Positions 1 to 9,626 of a DNA stretch of 22,163 bases are shown here, in pieces. Below the pieces are notes generated by a model. That model was not told the DNA's origin, ran no database searches, and was given only the letters and a program-made list of their open reading frames with translations. The first letter of the stretch is position 1. Each line of letters starts with the position of its first letter. This DNA is from Reclinomonas americana ATCC 50394 (Eukaryota > Jakobida > Jakobea > Jakobida): contig PS015535.1 in assembly GCA_048213135.1 (NCBI GenBank), forward strand, positions 8,193 to 30,355. The letters run 5' to 3'. The translations under genes and the position numbers were made by a program.

Positions 1-171
1 CATCCTGCAGACACTTGACTGTCCTCCTCTGCTTCTGCGACCACTCTCGTATCAATCTCATCGCTCGTGTCATTCGTCGTCTCTTCTCATTCTCGCACGC
101 TCTCTCCTCATCCTCTTCTCCCCCTCACCCTCCCTCCTCATGCTTGCCACTCACTGTGCTCTCCTCCACAG

Positions 172-476
172 CCCGGTGGGTGCCGCTCTCGGTGCGGCTG
201 GTGGCTTCGCAGCCGGCTACTTTGTGGGCGAGGAGGTCGGTGCCATTGCTTTCTCTACCCCCCCTTGCCCGCCATTATCTCAAGTTCCTCGCCCCGCACA
301 CAGATTCCCAAGCTGTTCTTCGGCTCAGCACAGGTGCTTTCACATCTTCTCGCTACCCCTGTGTATGTGTATGTGCCAACCACCACCCTTCCTCTTTCCC
401 CCCGACGCAGATTAACCCTGTAGAGGCGAACCAGGCGTTCTTGAACTGGTGGCGCAAGAAGCAGAGCGAGGCATGA
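172..476 (+). CDS. 3' end of a small Gly/Ala-rich membrane protein gene (partial, unrecognised)
   Basis: Three exons are visible: 172-235, 304-333 and 411-476 (TGA). They join in phase 0 across short introns whose acceptors are CAG or ACAG. The first exon encodes a glycine/alanine-rich hydrophobic stretch (GAALGAAGGFAAGYFVGEE) that could be a glycine-zipper-like membrane helix. The next two encode IPKLFFGSAQ and a basic C-terminus ending NWWRKKQSEA. Exon 172 opens with the last base of a split codon, so the gene continues upstream and probably beyond the window. The donor at 236 (GTCGGT) is weak, and 240 would be an alternative. I do not recognise the family. A small mitochondrial or other organelle membrane protein is possible, but this is a guess from composition. 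Confidence 0.55.
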
Positions 477-554
477 TGTGTGTGTGAGAGAGCGTATGTG
501 TGTCACAGCAACAACAATCATTTCTCGGTATACTCTCGTGACATGCAACGGTAC

Positions 555-884
555 TCAGTCGTCATCATCGTCAATGACCGACACTTTGGTGAAGTGCGTC
601 TGCGGTGACGCCAGTGGATGGGTCGTGTCGAATCGATATCGCAAGTACGCCGGTTTGGAGCTGCGTGTACGCGACAGGGGTGAGTGTCTTGCCAGCGAAG
701 TGTGGCACAATAGGTGGAACGCACCTGCTGTCGGCATCGCCAGCCATGAGCTCTGTCTCCTCTTCGCGCTGCGTTGCTGGCAGTCAGAAATCGTGCGCAG
801 TCACGCACACGTAGAGAGAGGGAGAAGAGAAGAGCAGGAAGCTATGGGTGCCTGGCGAGTCGAATATGAAGCAACGAGTGTGTA

Positions 885-936
<52 letters not shown>

Positions 937-2049
937 TACCAGCAGTTTCATGCTGTCGGTGAACCACGCCGGCAGCGCCTTTGGTGGCGCGATGAGATCC
1001 ACATCAAACAGCTCGATGAACTGCTCATTGGCGTAGCGGGTGCTATTGCCGGCGTATAACCGATACTGCGCACGGGAGAGGGGATGAGTAGAGGTGGGAG
1101 AAGGTGAAGGAGGGGGTTAACGCCGAACCTCGTCGAGAATCGCCGACAGTGTCCACCCTTCCAGCTTGCGCAGACAGCCGACGATGGTGCCCGTCTGGTG
1201 AATGCCGTCGCTGTGCGTCATGGCCGCCGAGTGAGCGAACACCCTCCCACACGCTTCTCCTCTCACCAGCCAGCCCACTCAACGTGCACATGATCGCCAG
1301 CGGATAGTTGTCCGTGTTCAGCACCGTCTCAATCGCCTCCTTGACCAGCTCATCCGACAGTGGTCTCCACGAGGCGTCGGGCTTCCAAACCTTCAGTCCG
1401 AGGTGGATCTGTGCACAAGAGAAAACGTGAGGGAAAGAGAGAAAGAAACGTCACTGGCAGCACACAGCAGAGTAACCAGTTGAATGTTCTCCTGCTCAAA
1501 GAACTGCTTGGCCGCCCTGCAAGACGACAACGGGGGAGAGGAAGTGAGCGAGGCTTGTTCTTTGGTCAGCTTGCTCAATGTCTCTCTCGTACTCCCACTG
1601 TGTCAATGTCACTGCCTGCTTTCTCACTCTTCTTGTTCTCAAGCCATTCACTCTCTGTTCTCAGCCTTTCTCTCTCAGCTCTCTACCTTGCTCTCTGCTC
1701 TCTGTCTTCCTCTCTCAGATCTCTGTCTTCTCTGTTCTCTGCTTCTGTCACTATCTTCTCTGCCTTTCTCTCGTCCTCTCTCCAACCTTCTCCCTCCGCC
1801 CCCTCTATCTCCCTCTCCTTCCCCTCTCCTTCCCTCTTCCCTCATTCCCTCTCCCTCCACCCTCCCTCTTCTCCCTCTCTCCCTTTACCCTCTCTCCCCC
1901 TCCACCCACCTCACTGAGATCTCCGCGCTGAGGTACAACACCGATCGCAACCGCAGTGTCCTCACAAACGGAAAGTTCTTGGCCGCAAACGCACTGGAGC
2001 GGTACACACCCGGGTGCACCACACCAAAGTAGTCGGGCGGGATGAGCAT
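555..2049 (-). CDS. SIW14/OCA-family tyrosine phosphatase-like protein, probable pseudophosphatase
   Basis: Seven exons give 214 codons: 2049-1910, 1516-1477, 1408-1284, 1210-1129, 1065-940, 750-725 and 660-555. All phases agree. Family hallmarks run in order: PPDYFGVVHPGVYRSSAF near the start, FPFVRTLRLRSVLYLS, an IHLGL strand, NYPLAIMC leading into the active-site loop, GCLRKLEGWTLSAILDE, YANEQFIELFD, and an acidic tail ending IDDDDD. SIW14-type enzymes (atypical dual-specificity phosphatases) use a Cys-X5-Arg loop and are known to act on inositol pyrophosphates. Here the spliced loop reads CTDGIHQTG, so Cys is present but the phosphate-binding Arg is Gln. Activity is therefore doubtful. 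The start ATG at 2049 directly follows a CT-rich leader with no acceptor AG nearby. Intron 1 is a long purine-rich tract on this strand. The small exon 750-725 is the least certain. Confidence 0.85.
1570..1915. repeat. Strand-asymmetric pyrimidine tract inside intron 1 of the phosphatase-like gene
   Basis: About 350 bases are nearly all C and T on the + strand (CTCTC, CCTCC and TTCTC blocks), so the sense (-) strand is purine. The tract lies within intron 1 (1909-1517) and explains the proline/serine/leucine-rich spurious frames on the + strand here. I see no coding signal in it. Confidence 0.85.
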
Positions 2050-3259
2050 TGACACACAGAGAGAGAGAGAGAGGGAAGAGGAGAAAACGAAGTCCCACAT
2101 GACACCTTTGCTTCTTGCTTGCACTTCTTTCCAGCACCCTGTCGTATACAGTATGATAGAGGGAAACCTCTGCTTACTCATCGTTGAACGCGCTGCAAGA
2201 AACCATCTCGCTGCGATTTGCAATTGTTGACTTCGAACCCTTCTCCTTTCTCTCCCTTTTCCTTTCTCTCACTTCTCCTTTCCCTCCCTTCTCCCTCCTT
2301 CTTCGCCCGCACCGCTGCATTCATTATTCATTCTTATCATCATCATCAGAGATTTTTTCGGACGGGGAGGGAGGTCGAGGGCACAACAAAGCGACCACGA
2401 AGCAGCGGCGACAGAGACAACACAACAACAACAACAACAAAAAAACAACTAATGTGACTGAAACACGAGGGTTAGGAGGAGGAGGAGGAGGAGAGGTGAG
2501 TGGGTTCACCTCTGCAGAGGTACCTCTCTCCAATCCATAGCCCCACCGCCCCCCAGATAAGCAGGCACGCCGACAAACAGAGCCAAGAAATATAACAGGC
2601 ATCCACGAAAAAATAACAGGCGAATGCAGTCGGCAGTGCAAGCAGGAGGAGGAGGTACGGACATGGAGGAGGAGGAGGAGGAAGAAAGGAAAGAATTGAA
2701 GCATTTTCGAACACAAACGTACAACGCGGAAGGGGTGGCAAAGAGGGAGAAAAAAACACAACACGNNNNNNNNNNNNNNNNNNNNNNNNNNNNNNNNNNN
2801 NNNNNNNNNNNNNNNNNNNNNNNNNNNNNNNNNNNNNNNNNNNNNNNNNNNNNNNNNNNNNNNNNNNNNNNNNNNNNNNNNNNNNNNNNNNNNNNNNNNN
2901 NNNNNNNNNNNNNNNNNNNNNNNNNNNNNNNNNNNNNNNNNNNNNNNNNNNNNNNNNNNNNNNNNNNNNNNNNNNNNNNNNNNNNNNNNNNNNNNNNNNN
3001 NNNNNNNNNNNNNNNNNNNNNNNNNNNNNNNNNNNNNNNNNNNNNNNNNNNNNNNNNNNNNNNNNNNNNNNNNNNNNNNNNNNNNNNNNNNNNNNNNNNN
3101 NNNNNNNNNNNNNNNNNNNNNNNNNNNNNNNNNNNNNNNNNNNNNNNNNNNNNNNNNNNNNNNNNNNNNNNNNNNNNCGGTCTAAATAGTAGAGGGGTGG
3201 GCAAGCTGGGTAGGCAAAGTCTTCCTTGCCCACCTCGCTTCGTCACCAGATCGACATGA
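2050..3259. other. Intergenic low-complexity region with assembly gap
   Basis: This lies between the phosphatase-like start (2049, -) and the homeodomain gene stop (3260, -). It holds a GA run (about 2057-2073), an AAC-rich run (about 2417-2449), GGA runs (about 2475-2493 and 2645-2692) and the gap at 2766-3177. A pair of AAATAACAGG direct repeats occurs near 2587-2620. The left part should contain the phosphatase-like promoter and the right part the homeodomain 3'UTR. I see no exon with credible protein sequence. Confidence 0.6.
2766..3177. other. Assembly gap (412 N)
   Basis: An unbroken run of N. It may hide part of the homeodomain gene's 3'UTR or a last exon. Confidence 0.99.
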
Positions 3260-5428
3260 TCAGCGACTGCCACTCTCCATGGCGCAGTCGCACGCACACG
3301 GCAGTGGCAGTGGCAGCATGCGGATGCGCGGGTTGAAGAACTCGGGGAGCACTTCGCGCTCCGCCGCCGCCGCCATCTGCTCGGCGGCATCGACGGCCGC
3401 CGCCGCCTGGCGCAGCAGTGCCAGCTCCGACTGCTGGTGTTGCTGCTGCTCCACCACCTTCCANNNNNNNNNNNNNNNNNNNNNNNNNNNNNNNNNNNNN
3501 NNNNNNNNNNNNNNNNNNNNNNNNNNNNNNNNNNNNNNNNNNNNNNNNNNNNNNNNNNNNNNNNNNNNNNNNNNNNNNNNNNNNNNNNNNNNNNNNNNNN
3601 NNNNNNNNNNNNNNNNNNNNNNNNNNNNNNNNNNNNNNNNNNNNNNNNNNNNNNNNNNNNNNNNNNNNNNNNNNNNNNNNNNNNNNNNNNNNNNNNNNNN
3701 NNNNNNNNNNNNNNNNNNNNNNNNNNNNNNNNNNNNNNNNNNNNNNNNNNNNNNNNNNNNNNNNNNNNNNNNNNNNNNNNNNNNNNNNNNNNNNNNNNNN
3801 NNNNNNNNNNNNGTCGAGCCACGTCTCGCGTGCTATGCGTGGCACACTGCGGCAGCGCAGCGGCGACAACGGTCGCACTGGCGGCTCGCACACCGGCATG
3901 TGCACCACAGGCTGCGCCGGTGGCACCAGCATACACCGCGGCAGGGAGAGGGTGCCCGAGGAAGCGGCCGCAGCCTGCAGCATGGCCGACGACGACGACG
4001 GCAGTGGCGGTGACGGTGAGACGTTGACGGCGAATGGCGAGTCGGGGATACCGCCACGACGCGCGCCAGAGACAAGACCCGGAATCTGAGGTAGTATCTT
4101 GACGGGCGTCATGAAGCCGTTCCCGTGGCCAGACGACGACAACTGCGACAGGAGCATGGCCACATTGGTTGATGACGGGCTGCGGCAGCGGCGAGTGGCG
4201 GTGGTGGTGGTGGTGGTGGAAGTGTTGTGGCCTCGTGCTGCAAGCGTGGCAGCCGCCTTGAAAGCCGCGTGCTGTAAAAAAACAACAAAAAGAATCGCGA
4301 TATGAAACGGAAGTGGGGGGTGAGTCGCGAGAAGAAAACAAACTACGTGATTGCGAGAGAATCCACACACAAACCTCGTCGTAGCGCAACAGCATCTCGG
4401 GGCCCATCTCACCCCCGGAAGCGTCACTCGAAGATCCCGCCGCCGACGTGTCGCTCATGTCCGCGTCCGTCAGCGGCGGAGAGGTAAAGGACGGAGCGGC
4501 AAAGTGCATCAGCGGAACGTGACCGACGCCACCCAGCGGATACGGAGGCCGTGGCTGCAAAGAGATGCGCATAAGAATCAGCGTCGCGGTGCGAGGCTGC
4601 AGAGGCAGGCAGCAGGCAATATGTCCAAAGGGACAAGAAAGGGGAAAAAACAAAAAAACACACACAGGACCAATACTAAATATTTGACGTAGATGGTCAA
4701 CGTCCCGACCCGCGGCACAAAAGCGCGAATCTCAGGCCCTCCCAGCAAAGAAGAGAAAGAAGGGGAAAAAAAGGATGCAGTGTGCGAGTGGCGAATACAG
4801 CAATGCCCCCCCCCCCGACTTACCAGCATTGGGAACTCGCGGTGCGTCTCCTGCTGCATCTGAGGCATCAGCAGGTGCGGCTCGCGGCGCTCCTTCTTGC
4901 GGCGGTTCTCAAACCACACTGTGCGGGAGGGAGGAGAGGAGACAAGGGAGAGAGGAAGTCGACAAGTCAGACATCATCGGAATTATGTGCTAGACCAAAT
5001 GCCAAGTTGTATTGGACACCGGAAGAGAATAGCAGCACAAATCGCGCGACCCTCCCAACCGCCCACCCACAGGGAATCTCACGACGGCACGCAACTCTGC
5101 ACAGAGCGGGCGGAGCGACCGAGCAGGGCGCCGAGCTGTTTCTTGCGCTTGGCATCGGGATACTGCAGCAGTAATTGTATACTGTCAGAAATGAAGGAAA
5201 AATCCCGCATAAGAGGGGCGAGGGCAGGAAGAGTATACACGGGTGGTAAGGGGGAGAGAGAGCGCGCGTGGTATCAGACAGCGAGTGAGAGAGAGAGAGA
5301 GAGGAGGGTCATGACAGACAGACTTTTGCGTAGTCGCAATTCGTGAAAACCGCGTCAATGGTGGCATTCTCACACACACACACACACAAACACTCACACA
5401 CACGAACCCCCGCAGTGACGACAGCACA

Positions 5429-5459
<31 letters not shown>

Positions 5460-5664
5460 AGCATGCGCACGCACGCACACATATGCACACACGCGCACAA
5501 TTGAGGGGGGCAGAGAGAGGAAAAAAGACTTGTGCGACAGAAACAGCGTGAGAGAGTAGAGAATCCGTACATAATCTCACCTTGTTGTGGGAAAACTCCT
5601 CCAGCAAAATCTCTTGTGCCTCGGGGGTGAAGCGGATGTAGGAGCGCTTGAGTGGAGCAGTCAT
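3260..5664 (-). CDS. Homeodomain transcription factor (Glu at homeodomain position 50), gap in the coding region
   Basis: Exons are 5664-5581, 5162-5096, 4918-4824, 4730-4689, 4554-4375, then 4271 into the gap at 3812, and a last block from 3463 to TGA at 3260. The first three exons build a 60-residue homeodomain at the extreme N-terminus (start MTAPLKRSY). Phe8, Leu16, Phe20, Tyr25-Pro26, Trp48-Phe49, Asn51 and Arg53 are all in place, with recognition helix SVQMWFENRRKKERRE. Homeodomains bind DNA through this helix in the nucleus. Downstream the protein is low-complexity: Ser/Pro/Asp-rich, then Thr-rich, then a Gln/Ala-rich helix (EQQQHQQSELALLRQ) near the C-terminus. The frame before the gap at 3464-3812 does not match the frame after it, so an intron or a mis-sized gap lies there. 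Exon 4730-4689 is inferred from phase. An alternative 3' splice near 3278 into sequence at 3199 cannot be excluded. Intron 1 (418 nt) carries CA/GT microsatellites. Confidence 0.85.
3464..3812. other. Assembly gap (349 N) inside the homeodomain gene
   Basis: This N run interrupts coding sequence. The two flanking coding blocks are out of register across it. Confidence 0.99.
5371..5456. repeat. CA/GT microsatellites in intron 1 of the homeodomain gene
   Basis: Two CA runs (about 5371-5399 and 5428-5456) lie inside the intron 5580-5163. They explain the cysteine/valine-repeat spurious frames on the - strand. Confidence 0.9.
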
Positions 5665-6502
5665 GGGGTTTCGCACAAAAAAGAAGTAAAAAAGGGCACA
5701 ACCAGCGCTCCGAAGACGACGAGAAAAAGGACACGGTCTGAAAAGAAATCTGAAAATTCTGGGCGCCAAAACCCCTGCCCTCTGCGCCCGCCCACCAGTG
5801 GCATTTCATGCACGGATTCGCCATCAGCGCGAATGACAGGTAACCGCAAGGCGCTACACGCGCCCGTCCCTACCTGCAGCGACAAGCGGCGCGAGGGAAG
5901 AGTGGGAGCAGGGCGGCGGGGGCACAGTTGCAGTCGAACGCGTGAGACTTGGATTTGAAAGGAAACAAGTGACCGAAACGCGGTCGCAGAGACAATTCGA
6001 TGGGCGTTCTTTCGCGCGCAGAAGAGGGCACACAAGAGCGATAGAACCAAACCACGCAAGAATATACTTGCTTCAAATGCCAGGCCCCAGAGAATCTGCC
6101 ATGGCTCTCCCCAACCAGTGCCATGCACGGCGGACGAAGCGCGGCGGGGGCCACGGCACGTTCCCACGACACAATGCAGACGTTGACATGCAACAGTCAA
6201 CGCCAACGAACATCAACACTGCATTACCGGAACAGGAGGGGCGACGCTCGAGCTCTTCATCGTGTGCGGTCAACGCGCTCCTGTTTTTGGTGAAAACAAG
6301 CACCCCCTGAGTGAGGTAAAACGCCCACACACGCACAACAGCAACATGCAAGCACTATGTGCAGAGAGGGAGGCGCACCGATGTGGAACCATGGAACCAA
6401 TTGAGTTGGTATCGCGAGAGAAGACGCGAAAGGAATGCAAGCAGTGTTGCACTCTCTTTCCTTTCGGCTTCATAGTAGACGCCGTCCGCCGAGAGCCGGC
6501 TC
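5665..6502. other. Intergenic region upstream of the homeodomain gene
   Basis: This 838-base stretch separates the homeodomain start codon (5664, -) from the stop of the next - strand gene (6503). It should carry the homeodomain gene's promoter and 5'UTR, and the 3'UTR of the unknown helical gene. Open frames here have no credible protein character and are not joined by phase-compatible splice sites. I see no clear TATA box. Confidence 0.5.
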
Positions 6503-7165
6503 TCACGGCGGGGCGAATGAGTCTGCCACCGTGGCGGCGACAGCGACAGTGGCGGTGGCGCCGGCAGCAGTGCTGCTGCTGCGATGGACGGGAGGGGCCG
6601 CGAACTGTGAAACGCGGTGACGCGAATCGGACATGCTGCCGATGGTGGCGGCGGCGGTATCGACAGGCTCCACCACCGAGTCGGGCACGGCCTCCACCAA
6701 GCAATGCGCAAACGCAGTGAACTTGCGGAAGCGAGCGCGGTAGATGGTGGTCAGTGTCGATTCCACCACCTGTGCACGCGCCACATCCAACTGCCGCTGC
6801 CACTCCAACCGAACTGACGATACAGACCCGCGACGCGCATTGCCTCGAGCACCACCCACTGCCGCCTCTATCTCCGCCTCCGCCGCAGCCACCGCAGCTG
6901 CCTCTGCTGCGCGAGAGCCCTCCACCTCCACATCAAATCCGCCCAGCAGACGCATTTCCTCCTCAAGATCCTCTGTGCACGCAAACATGGATAAGAAGAA
7001 GCACAGAGAGGAGACTGAGTGGAAGCGGGGAGGCGAGAAACATAGAATAACACGCGAAAGACCGATGCACAGATATCAAGATTACCAAATAGTACATGTC
7101 GAGATTGATTGCATACAATGCGCACGTCCCACACACACACTCTCTCACTCACACACACACACACG

Positions 7166-7199
<34 letters not shown>

Positions 7200-7365
7200 T
7201 TCATACACACACATGCGAGAGGGAGTGAGAGAGTGACACCACACCTTTCAACTGTTGCTCAATTATGGCCGTGGTCATCTGCACCACGCGATCGGCAATA
7301 TCTCGCCGCACTTGCACAGGCAGCTGCTCATACGCAGCAGACGGCGAAGAAGACAAATGCGCCAT
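6503..7365 (-). CDS. Small alpha-helical protein, unrecognised; divergent from the CFAP119 homologue
   Basis: Two exons, 7365-7245 and 6972-6503 (TGA), encode 196 residues with a split Glu codon at the junction. The N-terminal third (AYEQLPVQVRRDIADRVVQM, then QLKEDLEEEMRLLGG) is amphipathic and charged. Next come an Ala/Glu-rich helix, an ARAQVVESTLTTIYRARFRK segment, and an Ala/Val/Thr-rich low-complexity tail ending ADSFAPP. No signal peptide or membrane segment is apparent. The intron (272 nt) contains long CA and CT microsatellites. I do not recognise the family. The start at 7365 was chosen because sequence upstream in this frame is CT-repeat translation. The ATG lies 104 bases from the divergent CFAP119-like start, so the two probably share a promoter and may share a ciliary context; this last step is inference. 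Confidence 0.65.
7129..7213. repeat. CA/CT microsatellite cluster in an intron
   Basis: Alternating CA and CT dinucleotide runs fall inside the intron 7244-6973 of the helical-protein gene. Confidence 0.9.
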
Positions 7366-7469
7366 CACAGCAAAACAACGAACAAGAATCGATTGACTGA
7401 CTGATGCATCGTAAACGGCTGCGCTGTAAACGCTCTCTCTCTCTCTCTGATTTATTAAGTGCAAAGAAG
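7366..7469. promoter_or_regulatory. Putative bidirectional promoter between divergent genes
   Basis: Only 104 bases separate the start codons of the - strand helical-protein gene (7365) and the + strand CFAP119-like gene (7470). Both 5'UTRs and any core promoters must lie in or overlap this interval. It contains a CT run (about 7433-7449) and an AT-rich TGATTTATTAAG element (7448-7459). No canonical TATAAA is seen. Confidence 0.5.
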
Positions 7470-7591
7470 ATGAGAGTGAAGCCAAAGCCGAGTGAGTTTG
7501 GTGGCAACCTCACCTTCTCGGATGTGACGGAGAGTGAGTGTGAGTGGCTGCGGTCGGCCACGTTTGATCAGGTCAAGCAGTTGCGTTGTGA

Positions 7592-7675
<84 letters not shown>

Positions 7676-7838
7676 GAGGAGGAGAGACGANNNNNNNNNN
7701 NNNNNNNNNNNNNNNNNNNNNGAAGAGAGAGAGCAGTGAACAGTGAGAGGTGAGGAACGAGACACAGGGGAGAAACAGCACAGAGAGAGACTAGAATGGC
7801 AGCGAGCGACATGGTTGAAACAACGGCTGTATTCGCAA

Positions 7839-7886
<48 letters not shown>

Positions 7887-8792
7887 CCACTCGCTTACAC
7901 ACTCTCCTTCAGGTTCGTGCGCGACAAGTTCGTTCCCGGATCATCGACACAAGATCAGATCTTGCTCGACTTTCTCTTTGGCAACTTGTGGTGCGTCTCT
8001 CTATGCCTCCCTCTGCCTCACTCACTCACTCACTGACTCACTGCACGCACACATAGTCACGCACTGAGCAGCGAGTTCACCAACGACAAGGTGTCGGCGT
8101 TCTTCAGCGTGCTGAGAAAAACTCACGAGTTGACTGTTGGTGCGCTCTGTGTGTGTGTGTGTGTGACCTCCTGTGCTTGCCTCGGCCTCTCATGCCTCCG
8201 CGCACGCACATGCAGATCACCAGTATAGCCTGGAGGAGAGTTTTGCGGCCTTCAAGCGTCTCCTGCTGCAGCACAGTGTGCACAGACCACCGTTCAGCGT
8301 GGAGGTGTTTTCGCTGCCGGAGGTGGAGGATGTGACGGGCTACGCGCTGTCGACGTACTTTAAGCACTACAAGCTGTACGCGTTTGCCTTTCTGCAAAAG
8401 GTGGAGCTCGACTTTTCCGCCGTCTCCAACGAGTTCACGGAGAAGCCGGTACCACTCATGCCGCTGAGGAGAGCGGTGCGGTGGAAGCGCGAATACCGAC
8501 CGCTGTTGTTGATTTTCTCACTGTTTCTTTGCAGATCACGGAGAGCGACTGGAATGCACGCCGGGCAGAGGAGGCACGTCTGGCAGAGGAAGATCGGCAA
8601 CGGAGGGAGGCGGCTGCCGAGCAGGAGGCCAAGCGGCTGGCTCAGTTGGCGGCTGAGGAGGAGGCGAAACAGGCACGAGGCGGTTTGTCGGCCGAGGAGC
8701 TGCGGGAGGAGTTCCGACTGCTGGCACTGGCACGCATTGCCGAACTGGAGGGCAGAGTGCAAGACTTGGAGAAGCAGGTCAAGGTCAAGTGA
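7470..8792 (+). CDS. CFAP119: Cilia- and flagella-associated protein 119 (CFAP119/CCDC189) homologue
   Basis: Five exons, 7470-7579, 7913-7990, 8057-8139, 8216-8448 and 8535-8792 (TGA), give 253 residues with every phase consistent. The recognisable core is ILLDFLFGNL, then SAFFSVLRKTHE, then FAAFKRLLLQHSVHRPPFSV and VTGYALSTYFKHYKLYAFAF, matching the conserved body of CCDC189/CFAP119, an axonemal protein. The C-terminal exon is a long charged coiled coil (RRAEEARLAEEDRQRREAAA through ELEGRVQDLEKQVKVK). Exon 1 ends at an unusual GTTGCG donor (7580), the only nearby donor that gives the required phase. Intron 1 holds an 80-base GA run and a 31-N gap; its CA run lies just upstream of the acceptor. 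An in-frame ATG at 7404 exists, but its upstream sequence looks like UTR. Confidence 0.9.
7589..7883. repeat. GA microsatellite (7589-7673), N gap (7691-7721) and CA microsatellite (7847-7883) in intron 1 of the CFAP119 homologue
   Basis: The long GA run begins about ten bases after the donor, and the CA run ends about 28 bases before the acceptor. Low complexity probably caused the small gap between them. Confidence 0.95.
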
Positions 8793-8874
8793 GTGTTCTG
8801 TATTCTGCCCGCAGACACATCCTCGCCGATCATTGTACACAAGCCATATGTGCACCGTGCGGACGAATTTGAGG

Positions 8875-9626
8875 TCACTTGTTCTTCTTGCTGGCGGCCT
8901 TCTTGTGGCCAGCCGGCTTGTTGAAGTAGAGCACGGCGCTCACGCCCATGTAGTAGGGCGCCCAGAACCAGGTCACCAGCGAGCCTAGCGGGTACGTCTG
9001 CGCGGTGATCCAGGCCAGGGCCAGTGCGCCCACCGCCATACCGGCGGCAACCGACTTGGTGGTGTGCTCATTCACTCTGATGCTGTTGGGAGAGGGAGGC
9101 AAGGCTCACACTGGTGAGTAGCGGTGAGGACGCACTCGGGTGGTGATGCGCTGCAGACGCAACACGGCGAGAATGGCTGCACCGAAAAGCAGTGTCGATC
9201 CAAATGCCTTCAGTATATGTGGGGGACGACGAAATCAGACTGAAGGAGGAGGAGGTGGTGGAGCAGGAGGGAACAGCTACAGCAGTCAGCGCTACCTACC
9301 TGCATAAGATGCACAAACTCGGGAGTGATGCCCACCACGCCTGCAGAATATGGTCAAATGCACGATTCCTTTTTTTGCTTTTCGTTTGCAAGCACTGCAT
9401 GCAACTGCTGAACAAGATGTGGCTGGCCACCTCCGGCACCACAATGCACAAGAAACCCATCACCAGCCTGGAGATATCGACACCAGAAATCAGAAAACAA
9501 AAAAGGGAAAACGAGCCGGAAGGGAAATGTGAGTGTTCGCTTCACCCGGTTATTGACAGAGAGGACGCGTACGCACCAAAGCACACTAGTGAGCAAGAAA
9601 CAAGGTCGCACCAAAGCCGCTGTCAT
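8875..9626 (-). CDS. Four-helix membrane protein A (tandem paralogue of 10651-11464)
   Basis: Exons 9626-9577, 9467-9406, 9340-9300, 9207-9110 and 9082-8875 (TAA side of the track region ends the frame after KKNK) give 152 residues. Four hydrophobic segments are visible at roughly residues 8-30, 50-70, 92-112 and 115-136: FLLTSVLWLVMGFLCIVVP, AFGSTLLFGAAILAVLRL, SVAAGMAVGALALAWITA and VTWFWAPYYMGVSAVLYF. The lysine-rich tail ends KKNK, which fits the dilysine (KKxx) ER-retrieval pattern of type I and multispan membrane proteins, so ER or early Golgi location is likely if the tail is cytosolic. Its first three internal exons match the neighbouring paralogue in length and phase. Compared with the paralogue it carries about 14 extra basic residues between helices 2 and 3. 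The family name is not recognised. It converges with the CFAP119 homologue, with 82 bases between stops. Confidence 0.75.

Noticed and set aside
1360-2032. Ser/Leu/Pro-rich + strand frames
   Set aside because: They are translations of the CT tract in an antisense intron, with no protein-like features.
2506-4665. Very long - strand open frame (719 codons)
   Set aside because: It runs through two N gaps and changes character abruptly. Only part of it (4554-4375) coincides with a true homeodomain-gene exon.
5341-5460. Possible CRISPR-like or tandem array
   Set aside because: It is simple dinucleotide repeat without spacers, and the window is eukaryotic.
7568-7902. Repeat-peptide frames (Ser-Leu, Arg-Glu, Cys-Val, His-Thr)
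   Set aside because: They are direct translations of GA and CA microsatellites in an intron.
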